The notes under the pieces are model-generated. The model was not told the origin of the DNA. It ran no database searches and saw nothing but the letters and a program-made list of their open reading frames with translations. Below are positions 46,101 through 58,198 of a stretch of DNA of 64,000 bases, one piece after another (position 1 is the first letter of the stretch; each line of letters opens with the position of its first letter). The position numbers and the translations under genes were made by a program. Origin of the DNA: Colias croceus (Eukaryota > Arthropoda > Insecta > Lepidoptera > Pieridae); assembly GCF_905220415.1 (NCBI RefSeq), contig NC_059554.1, forward strand, positions 3,745,001 to 3,809,000. The letters are read 5' to 3'.

Positions 46101-49100
46101 GTTTTATTATCATAAGATAATAAAGCTGTGATATATAGATAAGCAGAGAGGAGTTGCATTCGTTTTCATTGAAAAGGCTAATGAGGCTCCTGCATAATGT
46201 TCTTGCACAACTTGCACCGCATTGCAACTTGCATACGAATGTTTATTTATATTTTTTACATTTTTATACAAAAACGTAAAAAAGTACAGAAGCAAAAACG
46301 TAATAAATAACGATTTATTCACATTTATTGGCAAAATTCATCTATTTAATGTATAAAGATCGTTCGTATATTGTCATTATTTTAATTATATTTAGCGGGG
46401 GAGTTATCGTTATACGCATAGGTACACACTCTTGCCGACTATGTACGTACGTATGTACATATCTAAACTTTATCTACAGCATTTAATTGTGTTTCATTTA
46501 TCTTAACACACAAAAACTACATCTTATGAACGAGTAGTGTATTTTGTTGCCCAAACAAGTAAATCGTTTGTCACGTTGTCACGCGTTATAGCAACAAATA
46601 AGAGTTGTCAGGTGACTGATGCGTTTAGAGATACGTCTGTAAAGTGGGTCGGAAGCGTAATTTATTTGATTTGAAGTTTTTTAGCGTATGGTAGCCCTAA
46701 CGGGTGCCATTAGGGCAGCTCGTTAGGTTAATGCGCGGTAGGTGCAGATGTTCGGAGCGGGCGGGCGGCGGTAGTACAGCGTTTTTGCCATATATCACAC
46801 TTGTACCGTAGTTAAGTCGTTCCTTGGACTGAAATATTCTGTATGCTCCCATTTTAGGTTTTAAATCAACGTTAACAAGTTTCTTCAGTTCATATTATTG
46901 TACTTAGTTTTAGTTTGTTCTCGCGTTCTAAGTGCACTTGTATGACTTTCATACGTTCATAGAATTAAAAGCGTAGCGGTACTCATTAATTCTTTAATAA
47001 TATTACGTAATTGTTGCATTTGCTATCCTCAGTCCAATTATAAAAATAAATGTCTAGTAGTAGTAGTGTTTAATAGTGTAACATTATTCAAGACACGCAA
47101 AAAACTTACCCTAGGTTTTGCGAATGTGGGTGTTTGAAACAGTTGCGTGATCCAATCCATTACAGGCACAAGTTTATATCAGCACAAGTAAATGTAATCA
47201 ATCTTAGCAGGAAAGAAGATAACAATAATATTCGTCTTATAAAATTAGCGTACTTTATCAAGGTCCAGGGTGTTGATCTCACGATTCACAAACATGGAAT
47301 GATTGTACAATGTATGGGAAAGATATCGAAGAGATGACCCCTCGATTTGATGTTTTGAACTCGCGAAATGTAAGATAAAATGACCAGTCCAGCAACAATA
47401 GGTGACGGGAATGTATCGCGTGTGATTTGCATATGCATAATAATGTATTCACACTAGATGAGAAATCAAAGGCGAATAAGATCTATTTGCTAAATAGAAA
47501 TTAGCAGCAGCTGGTGTGCTAAAACGATCGTGTGAAAGTTTTCATTTCCAATAGGAGATCAAGGAGTTAATAAAAATAATAAATGAACGTTGGTATGGGG
47601 TGTTTTAATAAATTAGATTAGGTATACTTTTGAATACATACTTAGTTATATTTTAGAACATTATAGACATTAATAGAAACTCACCGATGTTATATTATTT
47701 TTCAAGGTACATGAAAGTTAATCAGTTTTATGTGATAGAATTGAAGCAATTTAGTAATAAAAAAATTATTAATATAAATGGAAAATACAAAATTTATCTT
47801 AATTATGTAAAAGTAACATTTCATTGACATTTTTGTACAATAATGATAAATTAAGCAATAAATAAATTGTTTATGGGACTAAGGGAGAGACTTCGAGATG
47901 CATTCTCTATCAATTTCTAATTTATTTTAACTCAAGAATTATTAATTATAAGATATTTGTTAAAAAAATAAGATAAACTGTAAAATATGTAAATCTATGA
48001 AATCTCAAATATTTACTAAAGGTACAAATGTTAATTTAGTGTACAAACCGTAACAATTTTGAATGCAGCTTGAATACGTTAGCATAAACTTCCTATTGTA
48101 ATGGAAGCGTGGCGTTTTAATGCGGACATAGTGTGTTGTCGTATAGGAATTGAGCTCACAGGACATTAACAATAGGTGCGCCACGTGGCTAGGTGAGAGG
48201 TCGCAACTCGGTTAGAGGTCACGACTATGCTATGCGGGACCAGGCTTATATATTGACTCTTTTCTTCTTCAATATTATAATTATATAGAAGTATTCAAAC
48301 AACACATACAAAACTATGTATCTAGTATGTAAAGCTGTGAAAGGTTTTTTTAGAAAACGTTTATTTCACGATAGCATATACGTTTATTAAGATGATTTAT
48401 GAGCTTTCACCCAATTCGTAGGTTCGTATTTCTTAGATATCATTAGTATTAGATAGGGTTCTGATTTATTAATAGAAAATGAGACTGAGATACAAAAAAT
48501 ATTTGTATTCCAATATTGTTAATTCTTAATAGAGGTAACATTTACGAAGATTTATTGCAGCTTCAGGGAAAAGCTCTGATGAATTTGAAGGAAATTAGCT
48601 AACGGAGAAATTAGTAAATGTTTAGTAATTTTCAACCTATGAATAATACCCACTTGAGAGAAACTTAGCTAATTAGGCTTTCTTACGGAGCAAGTTGCGG
48701 ATGAATAGATATCACGTGTACACTTGTACTCTGAATTATGTGAAGCTTAATGAAAGCAACATTTAGACAAGTACTAAGTAATCTTTGTATTAAGATTAAG
48801 ACTAGTCTTAACTCTTTGAATATAAAGTTGAAAGTAAAACAACAAACAACGCACGCCTTGAGATGAGCTACAACTTTTGCTTGAAAAAAAGGGACAATTG
48901 TAAATAGCCCGCCATAAATTTGAGTCAAAGCAAATCATCCATATTTAACCAATAGGGTGAATATTGCTAGAGATTCAGCGGTAGTCACGTAAGCGGTAGA
49001 AGGCAGACGTCTTCAATTATGCATCGGGCCGTTTATCGGCGGAGCGGCTCCTTGCGCCACCTGCGTCGTTGTCACCCTGCATTATTAATGGAGAGCTTGC

Positions 49101-52100
49101 GTGCGATACGCAGGGGGAAGGACGACATTCTAATGTCACATTAGCGGAGTAGGCCAATGCAAGAAGGTACTTAAAAGTTACCATTTTCAAATCGTAATTG
49201 GGTTGCTCTTGTATGAATGAATAATTGGAAAAGTTAAGAAATATGTTTTTATAATTCATATCTAATTGCAATTTTAATCAAGCAATTAGATAATTACAAA
49301 ATATTCGTACTCTTAGTAATAAGTCAATTTTAACTAACTTGATTTATTACTTCTTTTGTAACTTATTTTATTCATATTTCAAAAGGAGTAAACTGCGAGT
49401 TACGTTTAAATTCAACGAGATTTCGCTCAAAAGAGGTCTTCGATTAATAATAATATACAAAATATACGGCTATGATATTTTTATACCGCTTATATTGGCA
49501 TGGAAACTTTTCTTTCTTGTTGCGAGGGGAAATATGGAACGTCAATAAAATATTCACATCTTTCCGACAGTTGGAACGAATCAAATTGGAATCGCCTAAC
49601 TTTTCGAGGACTTAAAAGGTGCGAAAAAGTTACACGCCACGGTGTTTCTTTTATAAAAATATTCATAAACAATTTTTAACAAGTTCCGAAGTACGCTTCG
49701 AATCGATTTGTTACGTTACAGGGTAAGTTGCAAAAAGCTCATTTAATGATGCGAAAAAATATTAATTGGTTGTGATATATAATTTATCAATGGAATAAAA
49801 AGATATGTAAGTATAGAAATACGAGTAATATGAAATAAATATTATTTAGTAGAACTCTTAGCAACTAACACTAACATAATGGTGTATATTTACATTCCCA
49901 TCTACTTTTATAGACTTGCAATGCCAGCGAAGTTTATGGTTTTTAATACTGTCTACTTGAAAATTTATCGTAAGCGCAAGACGGCGAATTTTATAGCCAC
50001 AAATAAATTCTAATATTTTCGATGTGTTACAGCTTTAAGAAAGCGGCAAAATGCAATTTGTGGGCGTTGAGTAGAAATTGCAGACCGCAGAGGCGGCCAT
50101 TCCTGCTCAATCTACTCTTATTGAACGACCGCAGGTGCCGAGCTTTTACACCATTTTATGTTTTTTGGTACATTTGTTGATATAAAGGGGATTCTTTTAG
50201 GTTATTTTTATGTTTTTTATTCTCACCGTTTTGTCGGTAATGTGTGTACTCATCTATATTTTTGAAACATTCATAAATTCTTCTTTACCTTACAGATTTA
50301 TGAAATCCTATTTTTTCTTTAAAACATTGTATCGATAAATATATCAGACATATTTAAATGGAAAACATAAACTAATAGACGGGAGCTCACAGGAGCGACC
50401 ACGTTGTATCATAATTATTTTGCAATTATGAACGCGAATTTGTCATTTACTACCCCGTAATGAAGTGGCATAAAGCGGATTTATTTCGTTCAAAGGCATA
50501 CCGCTGTCAATATGTTGTGAACATAACTGCGTCGGGTCGTTTGTAATTATGAACCTGCGTTGTGCCGTCCTTTATTGCTTCCTGCAGGTGACGTCAAATC
50601 GAGCCCGCGATCAAAGTGAGTGCTTTTAATAAAGCCCGCCGCTGTAGTTACATGGCCGTTTTATGTCGACCCCTCATCAGTCATTCATGACAACGATTTC
50701 ACCAAGGATTCGTCTTACAGTCCCACGCCGATAGGTCCGCTATTATTGGCGTTGGCGCCGATAGTCTGCTGATGTTATTAATATTGAATCACTAATTCAC
50801 GCACGATTGCTCTTTACTGCGGTTCCGATGAAGCCTTACTTAATGAATGAGTAATTTCTAATCAAAATTTTAACGAGATCGGATTACAGAACACATACCG
50901 CTTTTGCTAACTTTGATAAGCTCGGTATTAGAAAGTGAATACCTACGTTTTGGAACACGCATAAATTGAAACGTGAATTATCGATGTAAAATTTTAAAAT
51001 GTAGACAATAATATGCAATGGAGGTTTATTGGTAATGAATCGGTTATATTGTTGACTACCATGCTTTACTTATATCATATATGTATTACACGTATAGAAA
51101 GTAGATAACTAAGTTTGTTTTAACAGGAATATTTTATTAATTAGTATTAACTAATACTATAAACAAATATAATTAAAATATGTTTAGGTACATTTCATAT
51201 AGTGTTCTAAATATTCTCACGGTTCCAAATTTATAGATCCCATCAAACTACATTTGGAATAATCATAGTTGTTTGGTAAGTGGTAAGTTGCAAAACTAGT
51301 AATCCGGGGCCGTAAACAGGTGATAGTGTCGCATTAGCGGTCGCGAATCGTGAGCCCCTGGACCCGCTTATGAGGGAGAGTTGACCATTCATTTCGTAAA
51401 CAAAGGATAGCTATTAAATATTAATGTATTGATTTGTTTTGGTTGTTAAGAGCATACAATTTTGTGAAACAGGTAATTTTTAGTTACTTATGTCATTTCA
51501 AAAGATCGAGATAAAAGCTGACTTTACATAATTTATGTTTTTTATTAAAATAAAAATGTAAAAACGGACATTGAAAATTATTTTTAGGTATAAATTATTG
51601 CAATTTACCAATAAGCATGTTTGATATTTACGATTTCATATATGTATATTCTTTACCCTATATCTGGTTGCAGCCAACATTAAACAGTTCCGATTTACCC
51701 AACAAGTGAACCAAATAAAATTACGAATCAAATCTGTTACGATATCGGAGTCACGTCGCGTCGGGTACGTGTGTCTATACTCTATAGGACGGACGGACGG
51801 CGGTCGAGGGAGAGCCGCAGATGAATTATTTAGCGCACAAAGGATGAATGCCCGATTTAATTTGATGTTTCGCAGTGGACCAGTCCGATCCGCGATGTAT
51901 CACAATTAGCCGATTAGCATAAGAATTCCGCGCCTAGCTCGCAATCTTCCCACGGATTACATTGTTTTCACCCTAAATTTTTGTCAAATTAATAATTCGC
52001 TATCGTTGGTACGCTGTTTTGAAGGCTGAGATAGATAAAGAATAAACGATTCTTGAATAAATTAACTCAATGACACATTATTTTATGAAATAAGAATATA

Positions 52101-55100
52101 AATACATATTTCTTTAGACAGATTGTTTAGTCCCTGCTTTAAGTTATTATATTATTATTATTAAAAAATATTGAACATTTTTAGTAAATCAAAAACAAAT
52201 AAGTAAGTTTGTTTGAAACCGTAAATGATTTTAAGTGAAAGCTGAGGTCATGTATACATTGCTACGCGGCGTAGCGCTGCGTAGGTGTCGTAGCCCTAAG
52301 TTAGAAGTTACATTAAATATGTCTTCGTAACACTTAAACTTTATACTTAGACTTTCTATTATTTTCTTTTATTTTAGCTTTTTTATTAGAGAAGAAACAA
52401 CTGAAGCCAAATTTACACATCAAGTTGCTGTTAAGTTTGTGACTGAAATATCTGTAGGTATAATATTCAAATGCGTAGAACACATTGAAATACTATATTT
52501 TTTAAACTAAACAGTTGACAATACACAGATAACATTATCTTTTTCTTAATTGTGTTAGATGTGGCACATGTTAAAAGGCACTAATGTTCCTATAAGTATC
52601 TAATACTCACGGCAGCTTTCGGCCTGGCTTTGGGCTTGGGTCGGGGTGGTGCGGGCGGCGTGCGCGGTGGCGTGCTGTCCCCGCCACCGCTCCCGCTTGT
52701 GCTTGTCACACTGGACTTCTCTGACCCGTTACTTGTCTGTAAAGAACACTTGTTTAGGATTTTTGACACTTTTTGACCTATAGTGTAGTGTATTATTTGT
52801 CTTTATCAACTGACCGGTAAACGGACTATACATAGAATTTTTTTTAAGTACTAATTCTATAATGTGTCAGATGATATTGATGAGATGATGATGGAGGATT
52901 TATTGACAGTAGTTACAATTAATTTGTTTACATCATAAAGCTAGATCTATACGTATAATATAAACTTTTGAAACACACAAACTGGTTCGTCCGCTTTGAA
53001 ACGGAGAATGAGTAAGAATTAAAAATGGTATAAATTCACAGATTCTTAAATTCAATCAATTTTCTTTTTCTTATAATTGTTTAATTAAAATCTCGATCTC
53101 TTAAAGCCCAGTAAACATTTTAAGCGCTCACCTACAAGAGGGTTATTGATCCCAACAATAAACAACTCGAAACGCTTTCTCTTATTAAAACTCAGTTAGA
53201 AATTGTTCCCAATTGTTGTCTGAACAGCTGTATTTTGTTGAAATTAAGGGAACACGACCGCCATTACTCCTGTTTTTTTGTTCGAAAACCTTTAATGGTA
53301 GCGTGAAATTAAAAGAGCACACGACCCGGATTCAGGCTAATTGGTTAATTAATAGGGACGTCCGGCTTTGAATTTTACACACGCTCTATTGGATGCCAGC
53401 CAGTTTCACTTGTATTGAAGTGATCTGATTGAACGCATGAGATATGTGCTGCGAGTACTCGATAATTTAAATGACGTTGAAAGATCATTGAGCATGTTTT
53501 GTGGGGAATATATTATATTATGCGATGTATAGCTTTCATCAATTATATTAAAATCATGTTCTATACATATTTTGTAAAGTTAAAATGGATTTTCTATAAC
53601 ACATTTTCAAATATCTAGAATAGACATTTGAACTTTAATTCTATGTAAATTTTTACTACTTACTTTTCTCCATCTTTCATTATTCAGGCTTCATTAAGTT
53701 TTATGCAGCATAATATTTTAATGGAATAAAAATGTTAATCGCCTCAGTTGAGGAAGTCTAGGTGGATATTTTAGTAGAAATTAATTTAAAATGGCGGTAA
53801 TTTTTAGTGTTTAAGTTGCGTTTTATGAAATACTTGTAAGTTTTTATTGTTTCTTTTACTATGCCATATCTGATATTTCTTTTGGTCTGCAGTTTATTAA
53901 AAAAATGTTTAATACATAAACTGTAATTATTATATACGAATTTATTTATTAACGAAATTCATTAAATAAATAAATAAGGTGAGTCGGGGTAAGACCGGAC
54001 GGATTTTAGACGAATTGAAATAATCTAGCAAAAGCCCGATTTTCTCAGCACTAGTTCAAGATTTACTACTTAAAACTGATATAAATGACAATTCATTTAG
54101 CATCGCTTTGCTCTACAATAAGTTTATTCTTATAAACTCAACAGTTTCTGATTTAAAGGCGTTTAAAAACAACACTTCCTTTTTTTATGACTATGGTAAA
54201 AAAGTACTCTTCAGGGTAAGTTCGGACATGCTTTTAAATGCACTTCTATTGAATATAGCTTAAGGTCGATAAAAAAAATATATCCGATCTTTTACGCTCT
54301 AAAATGATTTTTTGACGATTTTTTTTGGAATCCACTTTACAGGCGCGCGGCTCGTCGGAGCTACGCCCAGAACCTGAAGGTCTATACAAAACAAAATGAA
54401 GTCGTACAGAATTTTGCCCCCGTAAATAAATATGCTCATATTCGCCGAATTTTTGATGTTTACGTTCTTACCCCATATCCGGACTTACCCGTACTCACTA
54501 TAAATAAATAATAAAATTCTTTATTGACATAATTAAACAGGTCAAAATAATGAATCCTTCGGCTCCCGAACTAGATTAAAACTGTGTCTCAGGAGCCAGA
54601 GGCTTCTCCCAATATTGATCATAATATTATGTCTATAAACTAAACTAAACTAAAAGCTCTAAAATAACAAAATTTATGAACAGGTTACTTAAATTATTAC
54701 GTATACGCATTATTTTCATATTAGCTTCTCCTTTTAACTGCATCTATTTTGTTTTCAGATCCAAAGGCAATATCAGTGGCTTACGATCAGAAGTGATTAT
54801 AATTTATACTTTTCTGGTTGTAAATAGAATTTGTTACGACTGGGTCACGTGAGATATTATTCGACAAATCGTTTGTTCTAGCATTTTCGTCTACAAATTG
54901 CCACTCGTCTATCCCATATGAATCGCTGAACGAATTTTTAAACATTTTCACAAAGAAATACGTTCATAAAGGTAGCACGACCCTAATTTTTTCTGCTATT
55001 GTGAAATATCAAATATCTATTAATGCCAAAAATGCGTCAAAGCACTTTTGCGTTTTTAATGACGAATTAAAATAATATTATTTTAAGCTTTAATAAGAGT

Positions 55101-58100
55101 TGTATATACCATTGTATTTTATGTTCTATGCATGAAATGCTATGAGTCTGGGCTTTTTTAAGGATGAATTTTGAAATGTCAAAAAGGCTTTAATCTTGCT
55201 TTAATATAAAGGCTTCAACAGATGCGCACTGTTGTAAGAGCTTTGGATGAACATAGAGTCCAGCCGTGCGCGATAATCCGCACACAATAAACTAAAGCCA
55301 GCTCTAGGATTTGAAATAATAAGTATTAGTGGTAGAAATGCGACCACAAAATCTGTGTGTCAAAATGTCTAACCAAATTATGGAATGCTATAAATGGTAC
55401 GGTATCTGAAACTATCAACTTCTTGCTCCTACATTAAAGGGCAGATGTATTTGTAAATTATTACAAAGAAATAAGTATAGATTATAATAGATGTAATAAA
55501 AATGTATTTCAAAACGACGTGCGAATTCGCATTCGAATTTTAAGGATATCATTTTTTATGGCATGGCATTTGATTACACAAAGAACAAAACAGTTATACA
55601 ACGTTTAAAAAAAAAATTGTTCATGGATGTATAAAACAAACTCACATCTGAGTGCAGGACAGCACGCGCGGGCGAAGGCGAGGCGGGCGAGACGCCGCGC
55701 GCCGAATTCGCGTCACGTTCCGCGACGCTCTCCGCGCTGCCGGCTGAAACGAGCGAGCGCTGTGACATGTGCTATTGCGAGATTAGTTTTGTAGCTGTGG
55801 TAGTTTGCTTGCTGCAATGTTGTGTTATAGTGTCTTGGAAACAATGTGTATTTTATAATTTTCAATATTATGTTAAGGAGGGTTTAATTAAATTAAAATA
55901 GCAGTTTAGTAATAGTGCATGTTCAAAGTAGAAGCGTGATTAACATTAAATATTTTAAACTAAAACTTTTAAAAAATATTCTTTCGTATAATAATAAATT
56001 ATTCGTGTGTGAGGAAAATATGCAACTGTTGCATAATGCATTGTATACATTATAAAATTAGGCCAGTGAAACGAGCAAGTAAAATATTTTATTAATCTTT
56101 TTATACTGAATCTTACTTTTTTCTGGATGTGGTTGGTGGTGGTTCTCCGTGTGCCGGCGCAGTGACCGCGCGTCGCAGTACGACTTGCCGCATCCATCCG
56201 CTTTGCATTCGTACGGCTTCTTGTTTCGATGTGTCAACATATGGCCATTTCTAAACAAAGCGAGATTTCGACATTCAATTAATGACGTAGAGGTTTTGCT
56301 AGAGCTTATATTATTAGAATCGCACAATTAACATTGCCTTATATTAAAGTATTGAAAGCGTTAGTTTAGATTACATAAGACGACTTTTCAAAATAAATAA
56401 TTAAAAATGCTTCATTAAAGCCATAAGGAATCGAATCAAATTATAGAAACACAATCGTTTTCAAATATTGGACTCGTAGGCTGTAGCACAAGGTAAAAGA
56501 CATTGGCTGTAAGTAGTTGTATCGATGTATCTTCAATACGCTCACAATTCACACGTGACCCGAACAGATGGTAATGTATGTATGGAGGATGGGTAAGATG
56601 TAGGTCAGCGGATAACATGGCCACTTTACTCAATACAGGCATTATAAACATGATGACGTCATTAATATTCATGCGGGGTGCGAGCTTCGACGATTAAGGG
56701 GACACCTTGTGCATCCAACATGTGCTTATGGATTCACCGAGCGCGTCACAATTATTTTACAATTTTTGTTACTTATCACCCCTCTTTGTAAAAAGTAGAG
56801 ACTATAAAATTTATTTCAGATTTTTGTAGTTGGGATGTATATCTGATTGATGACGCGAATGTTTCTGGTTGAATGGCTTGTTATTAACTATTTCACGCAA
56901 AATAGCTAACCCGATTTCAATAACATTGCATGCAGATATAGATTATAGTCTGGATTCGAAAATACGCTTCTAATAGATAATAATCAAATATCACAACTAT
57001 AATATCGTTGGATGGAACTAGCTGAGTATTTTATTGAGTTTGCCTTGTAAAGTTCACGTTTATTACAATGGTTTACTTTAAATTGAAGATAATGTTTACT
57101 ATGCAATAAAAGTATAGCAGTCTAATTTTTTGGTTACATATAATGCGATAAATCCCGTGTTCACGTACTGAAGATACGTAGGTATCTACGTAATTTCGCA
57201 TTCCGAGAAAGTAATGAAATGATCAAATTAATAAAATTTAATTTGTAGGTATTAATCAGATAAATGTACGCATATCAGACAGTAGGCCCTAATTATGCAT
57301 CGTCCCTCGGAAGTTGTAACGTGGCGGGTTGCTTCATGAATCCGGCAGGCGGTAATCATACCTCATTACATATACGGTGATTCATCAAGACGAAACTGGG
57401 GGAAATTTGGAGCTATATTAAAGAGAAAAAAGGGACACACCGTGTCATTGATTAAATTAGGGTAATTATGTGAAGGTAGTATATATAATATAGTAGCAGT
57501 AATTTAGATTTTTAAACGTTCAGCACTAATACATATCGACTATAGTTAATCCATATATATTAGTAAAGTGATGTTGTTAAAATCCATAATGTAATGTATC
57601 TCTATACAGGGTTACTTGTAAAACACCAGCAACCTCGCAGGACAAGATAGCTAACATCATAAGTAACAACATTTGTTCTACGGCTTTTGATAAATTGTTA
57701 GATTTTATTTTCATACAAAAATAAATTTTCATTTAATTTTCCGTTTAATTATTATAAACTCTACGCGCATTCCAAAAATTACGTAAACAAGAAGCGAACG
57801 GGAGGGGAAAGGGGGAGTCGCGTCGTCATTTCGATAATGAATTAGAACATAGACTTACAAATGTTAGGAGAGTTCAAAATCATTTAAAAATAATTTATTG
57901 CGTTATGCCAAAAGTCGTAGATCAAATGTTGTTACTTATGATGCTAGCTATCTTGTCCTGCGAGGTTGCCGGTGTTTAACAAATAACCCTGTATATTTTA
58001 TAATATGCCCCAAATGTAATTCTTAATATTCTGGTTCTTCATTTGAAGTAAATATATTTATTACAAAGAAAATACTCACAGATGATCCTGTCTCTTGAAC

Positions 58101-58198
58101 GCCTTCGCGCAGGTAATGCACACGTATTTGCGCTCATCGCTGTGCGTTAGCTTGTGCTTTGCGAGAGCGGATGCATTGCCAAAAACTTTGTTGCATAC
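40196..58198 (-). CDS. ELM2-SANT zinc-finger protein of the TRERF1/ZNF541/MIDEAS family (3' part, 15 exons seen)
   Basis: Exons in transcript order: 58198-58080, 56250-56117, 55743-55646, 52736-52611, 45521-45327, 45254-45122, 45049-44817, 44744-44172, 44080-43838, 43777-43573, 43226-43041, 42241-42000, 41531-41418, 41311-41226, 40361-40196. Phases agree at every join; 950 residues to the stop TAA. Domain order: C2H2 fingers (VCNKVFGNASALAKHKLTH; YVCITCAKAFKRQDHLNGHM; CKADGCGKSYCDARSLRRH), Pro-rich linker, a fourth finger (CNLCHRKFKNIPALNGHMRL), Ser/Pro-rich region, ELM2 (INIGPEHQADIPEL), SANT (DELEAFLAGLALYDKDFYRI; QCVQFYYFWKK), and a last finger (CKICGKVFNKVKSRSAHMKS). Vertebrate relatives are nuclear scaffolds of the HDAC1/2-DNTTIP1 (MiDAC) complex; ELM2-SANT binds HDAC. 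The first visible exon starts inside a finger, so upstream exons are missing, probably beyond 64 kb. Confidence 0.9.
41727..41944 (-). repeat. Three tandem 91-bp copies of the SANT-exon end, each a candidate 36-nt micro-exon
   Basis: The last 30 nt of the SANT exon (ending 42000) plus 61 nt are repeated with an exact 91-bp step. Each copy has an acceptor (ctccctccag), a 36-nt phase-0 block encoding HKDKDFYRIASL, and a donor. The blocks are 41944-41909, 41853-41818 and 41762-41727. Two copies keep the gtcagt donor of the real exon. The third has gtttct and an Ala to Gly change. The introns between blocks would be 55 bp. Because neighbouring exons are phase 0, any number of blocks keeps the frame. 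It may also be just a minisatellite. Confidence 0.8.
42687..42999 (+). mobile_element. tRNA-derived SINE with (GAT)n tail
   Basis: The head has A- and B-box motifs (tggctcagtggtaaga and gtggttcgagacc) in tRNA spacing. A body follows (ggtgaaggaaaacatcgtgaggaaaccg, cttggccagcgtggtggatt, ggcccgtgtcccagcagtggg), and the tail is (GAT)7. This is a classic lepidopteran SINE. It sits in the intron between the ELM2 and SANT exons, in the opposite orientation to the gene. Confidence 0.88.
43268..43460 (-). repeat. Inverted copy of the 8490-8680 dispersed repeat
   Basis: Read on the minus strand it gives ccgcggtttcacccgcattg, ctccgctcctgctagttttagcgtgata, aatttttcaaatcggaccag and gttcctgagattagcgcg. 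It matches the 8.5-kb copy but retains a 'ggctatagccttcctcgataaa'-type segment missing there. Confidence 0.7.
43466..43562 (+). repeat. tRNA-like SINE
   Basis: gctgagttggtcaggccccggaatggcgcgaaaggatgcgggttcgagtcccgcctcgtgatcga then attttttctattctttataaatt. It has a good B box (ggttcgagtccc) and a T-rich tail. It is related to fragments at 18325 and 27120 and directly abuts the previous repeat. Confidence 0.6.
45522..52610. other. 7.1-kb intron of the ELM2-SANT gene
   Basis: No exon could be supported. It contains several non-repetitive, GC-balanced islands at about 46690-46800, 48110-48240, 49015-49140, 50040-50150, 50440-50770 and 51700-51950. These stand out from AT-rich DNA and may be regulatory. 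One contains the CRE-like tgacgtca at about 50588. Confidence 0.45.
52737..55645. other. Intron of the ELM2-SANT gene between the Pro-rich exons
   Basis: AT-rich, no exon found. It holds the MITE at 53979-54498. A GC-balanced block at 53270-53410 is unexplained. Confidence 0.4.
53979..54498. mobile_element. MITE with GTGAGT...ACTCAC ends (about 520 bp)
   Basis: The left end gtgagtcggggtaagaccgga and the right end tccggacttacccgtactcac are 21-bp inverted repeats with about three mismatches. A second internal 'ggggtaag' motif pair occurs at the right end (cttaccccatatccgg). Both ends are flanked by TAAATAAATAA-like sequence. Non-coding; superfamily not recognised. Confidence 0.55.
56251..58079. 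other. Intron of the ELM2-SANT gene between finger exons
   Basis: No exon is visible. It carries the MITE at 57607-57991 and a GC-balanced block at 57285-57400 with a homeodomain-like taattatgcat. Confidence 0.4.
57607..57991. mobile_element. 385-bp MITE with about 85-bp terminal inverted repeats
   Basis: The left end cagggttacttgtaaaacac, then cagcaacctcgcaggacaagatagctaacatcataagtaacaacattt, is matched by the inverted right end with about seven differences. TATA flanks both sides (57603-06 and 57992-95). The centre is AT-rich and non-coding. CAGGG tips with a TA/TATA target suggest a cut-and-paste element, class undetermined. Confidence 0.75.

Noticed and set aside
55955..56116. Extension of the third-finger exon beyond 56117
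   Set aside because: The donor gtaaga at 56116 joins in phase to 55743; the read-through soon becomes low complexity and stops.
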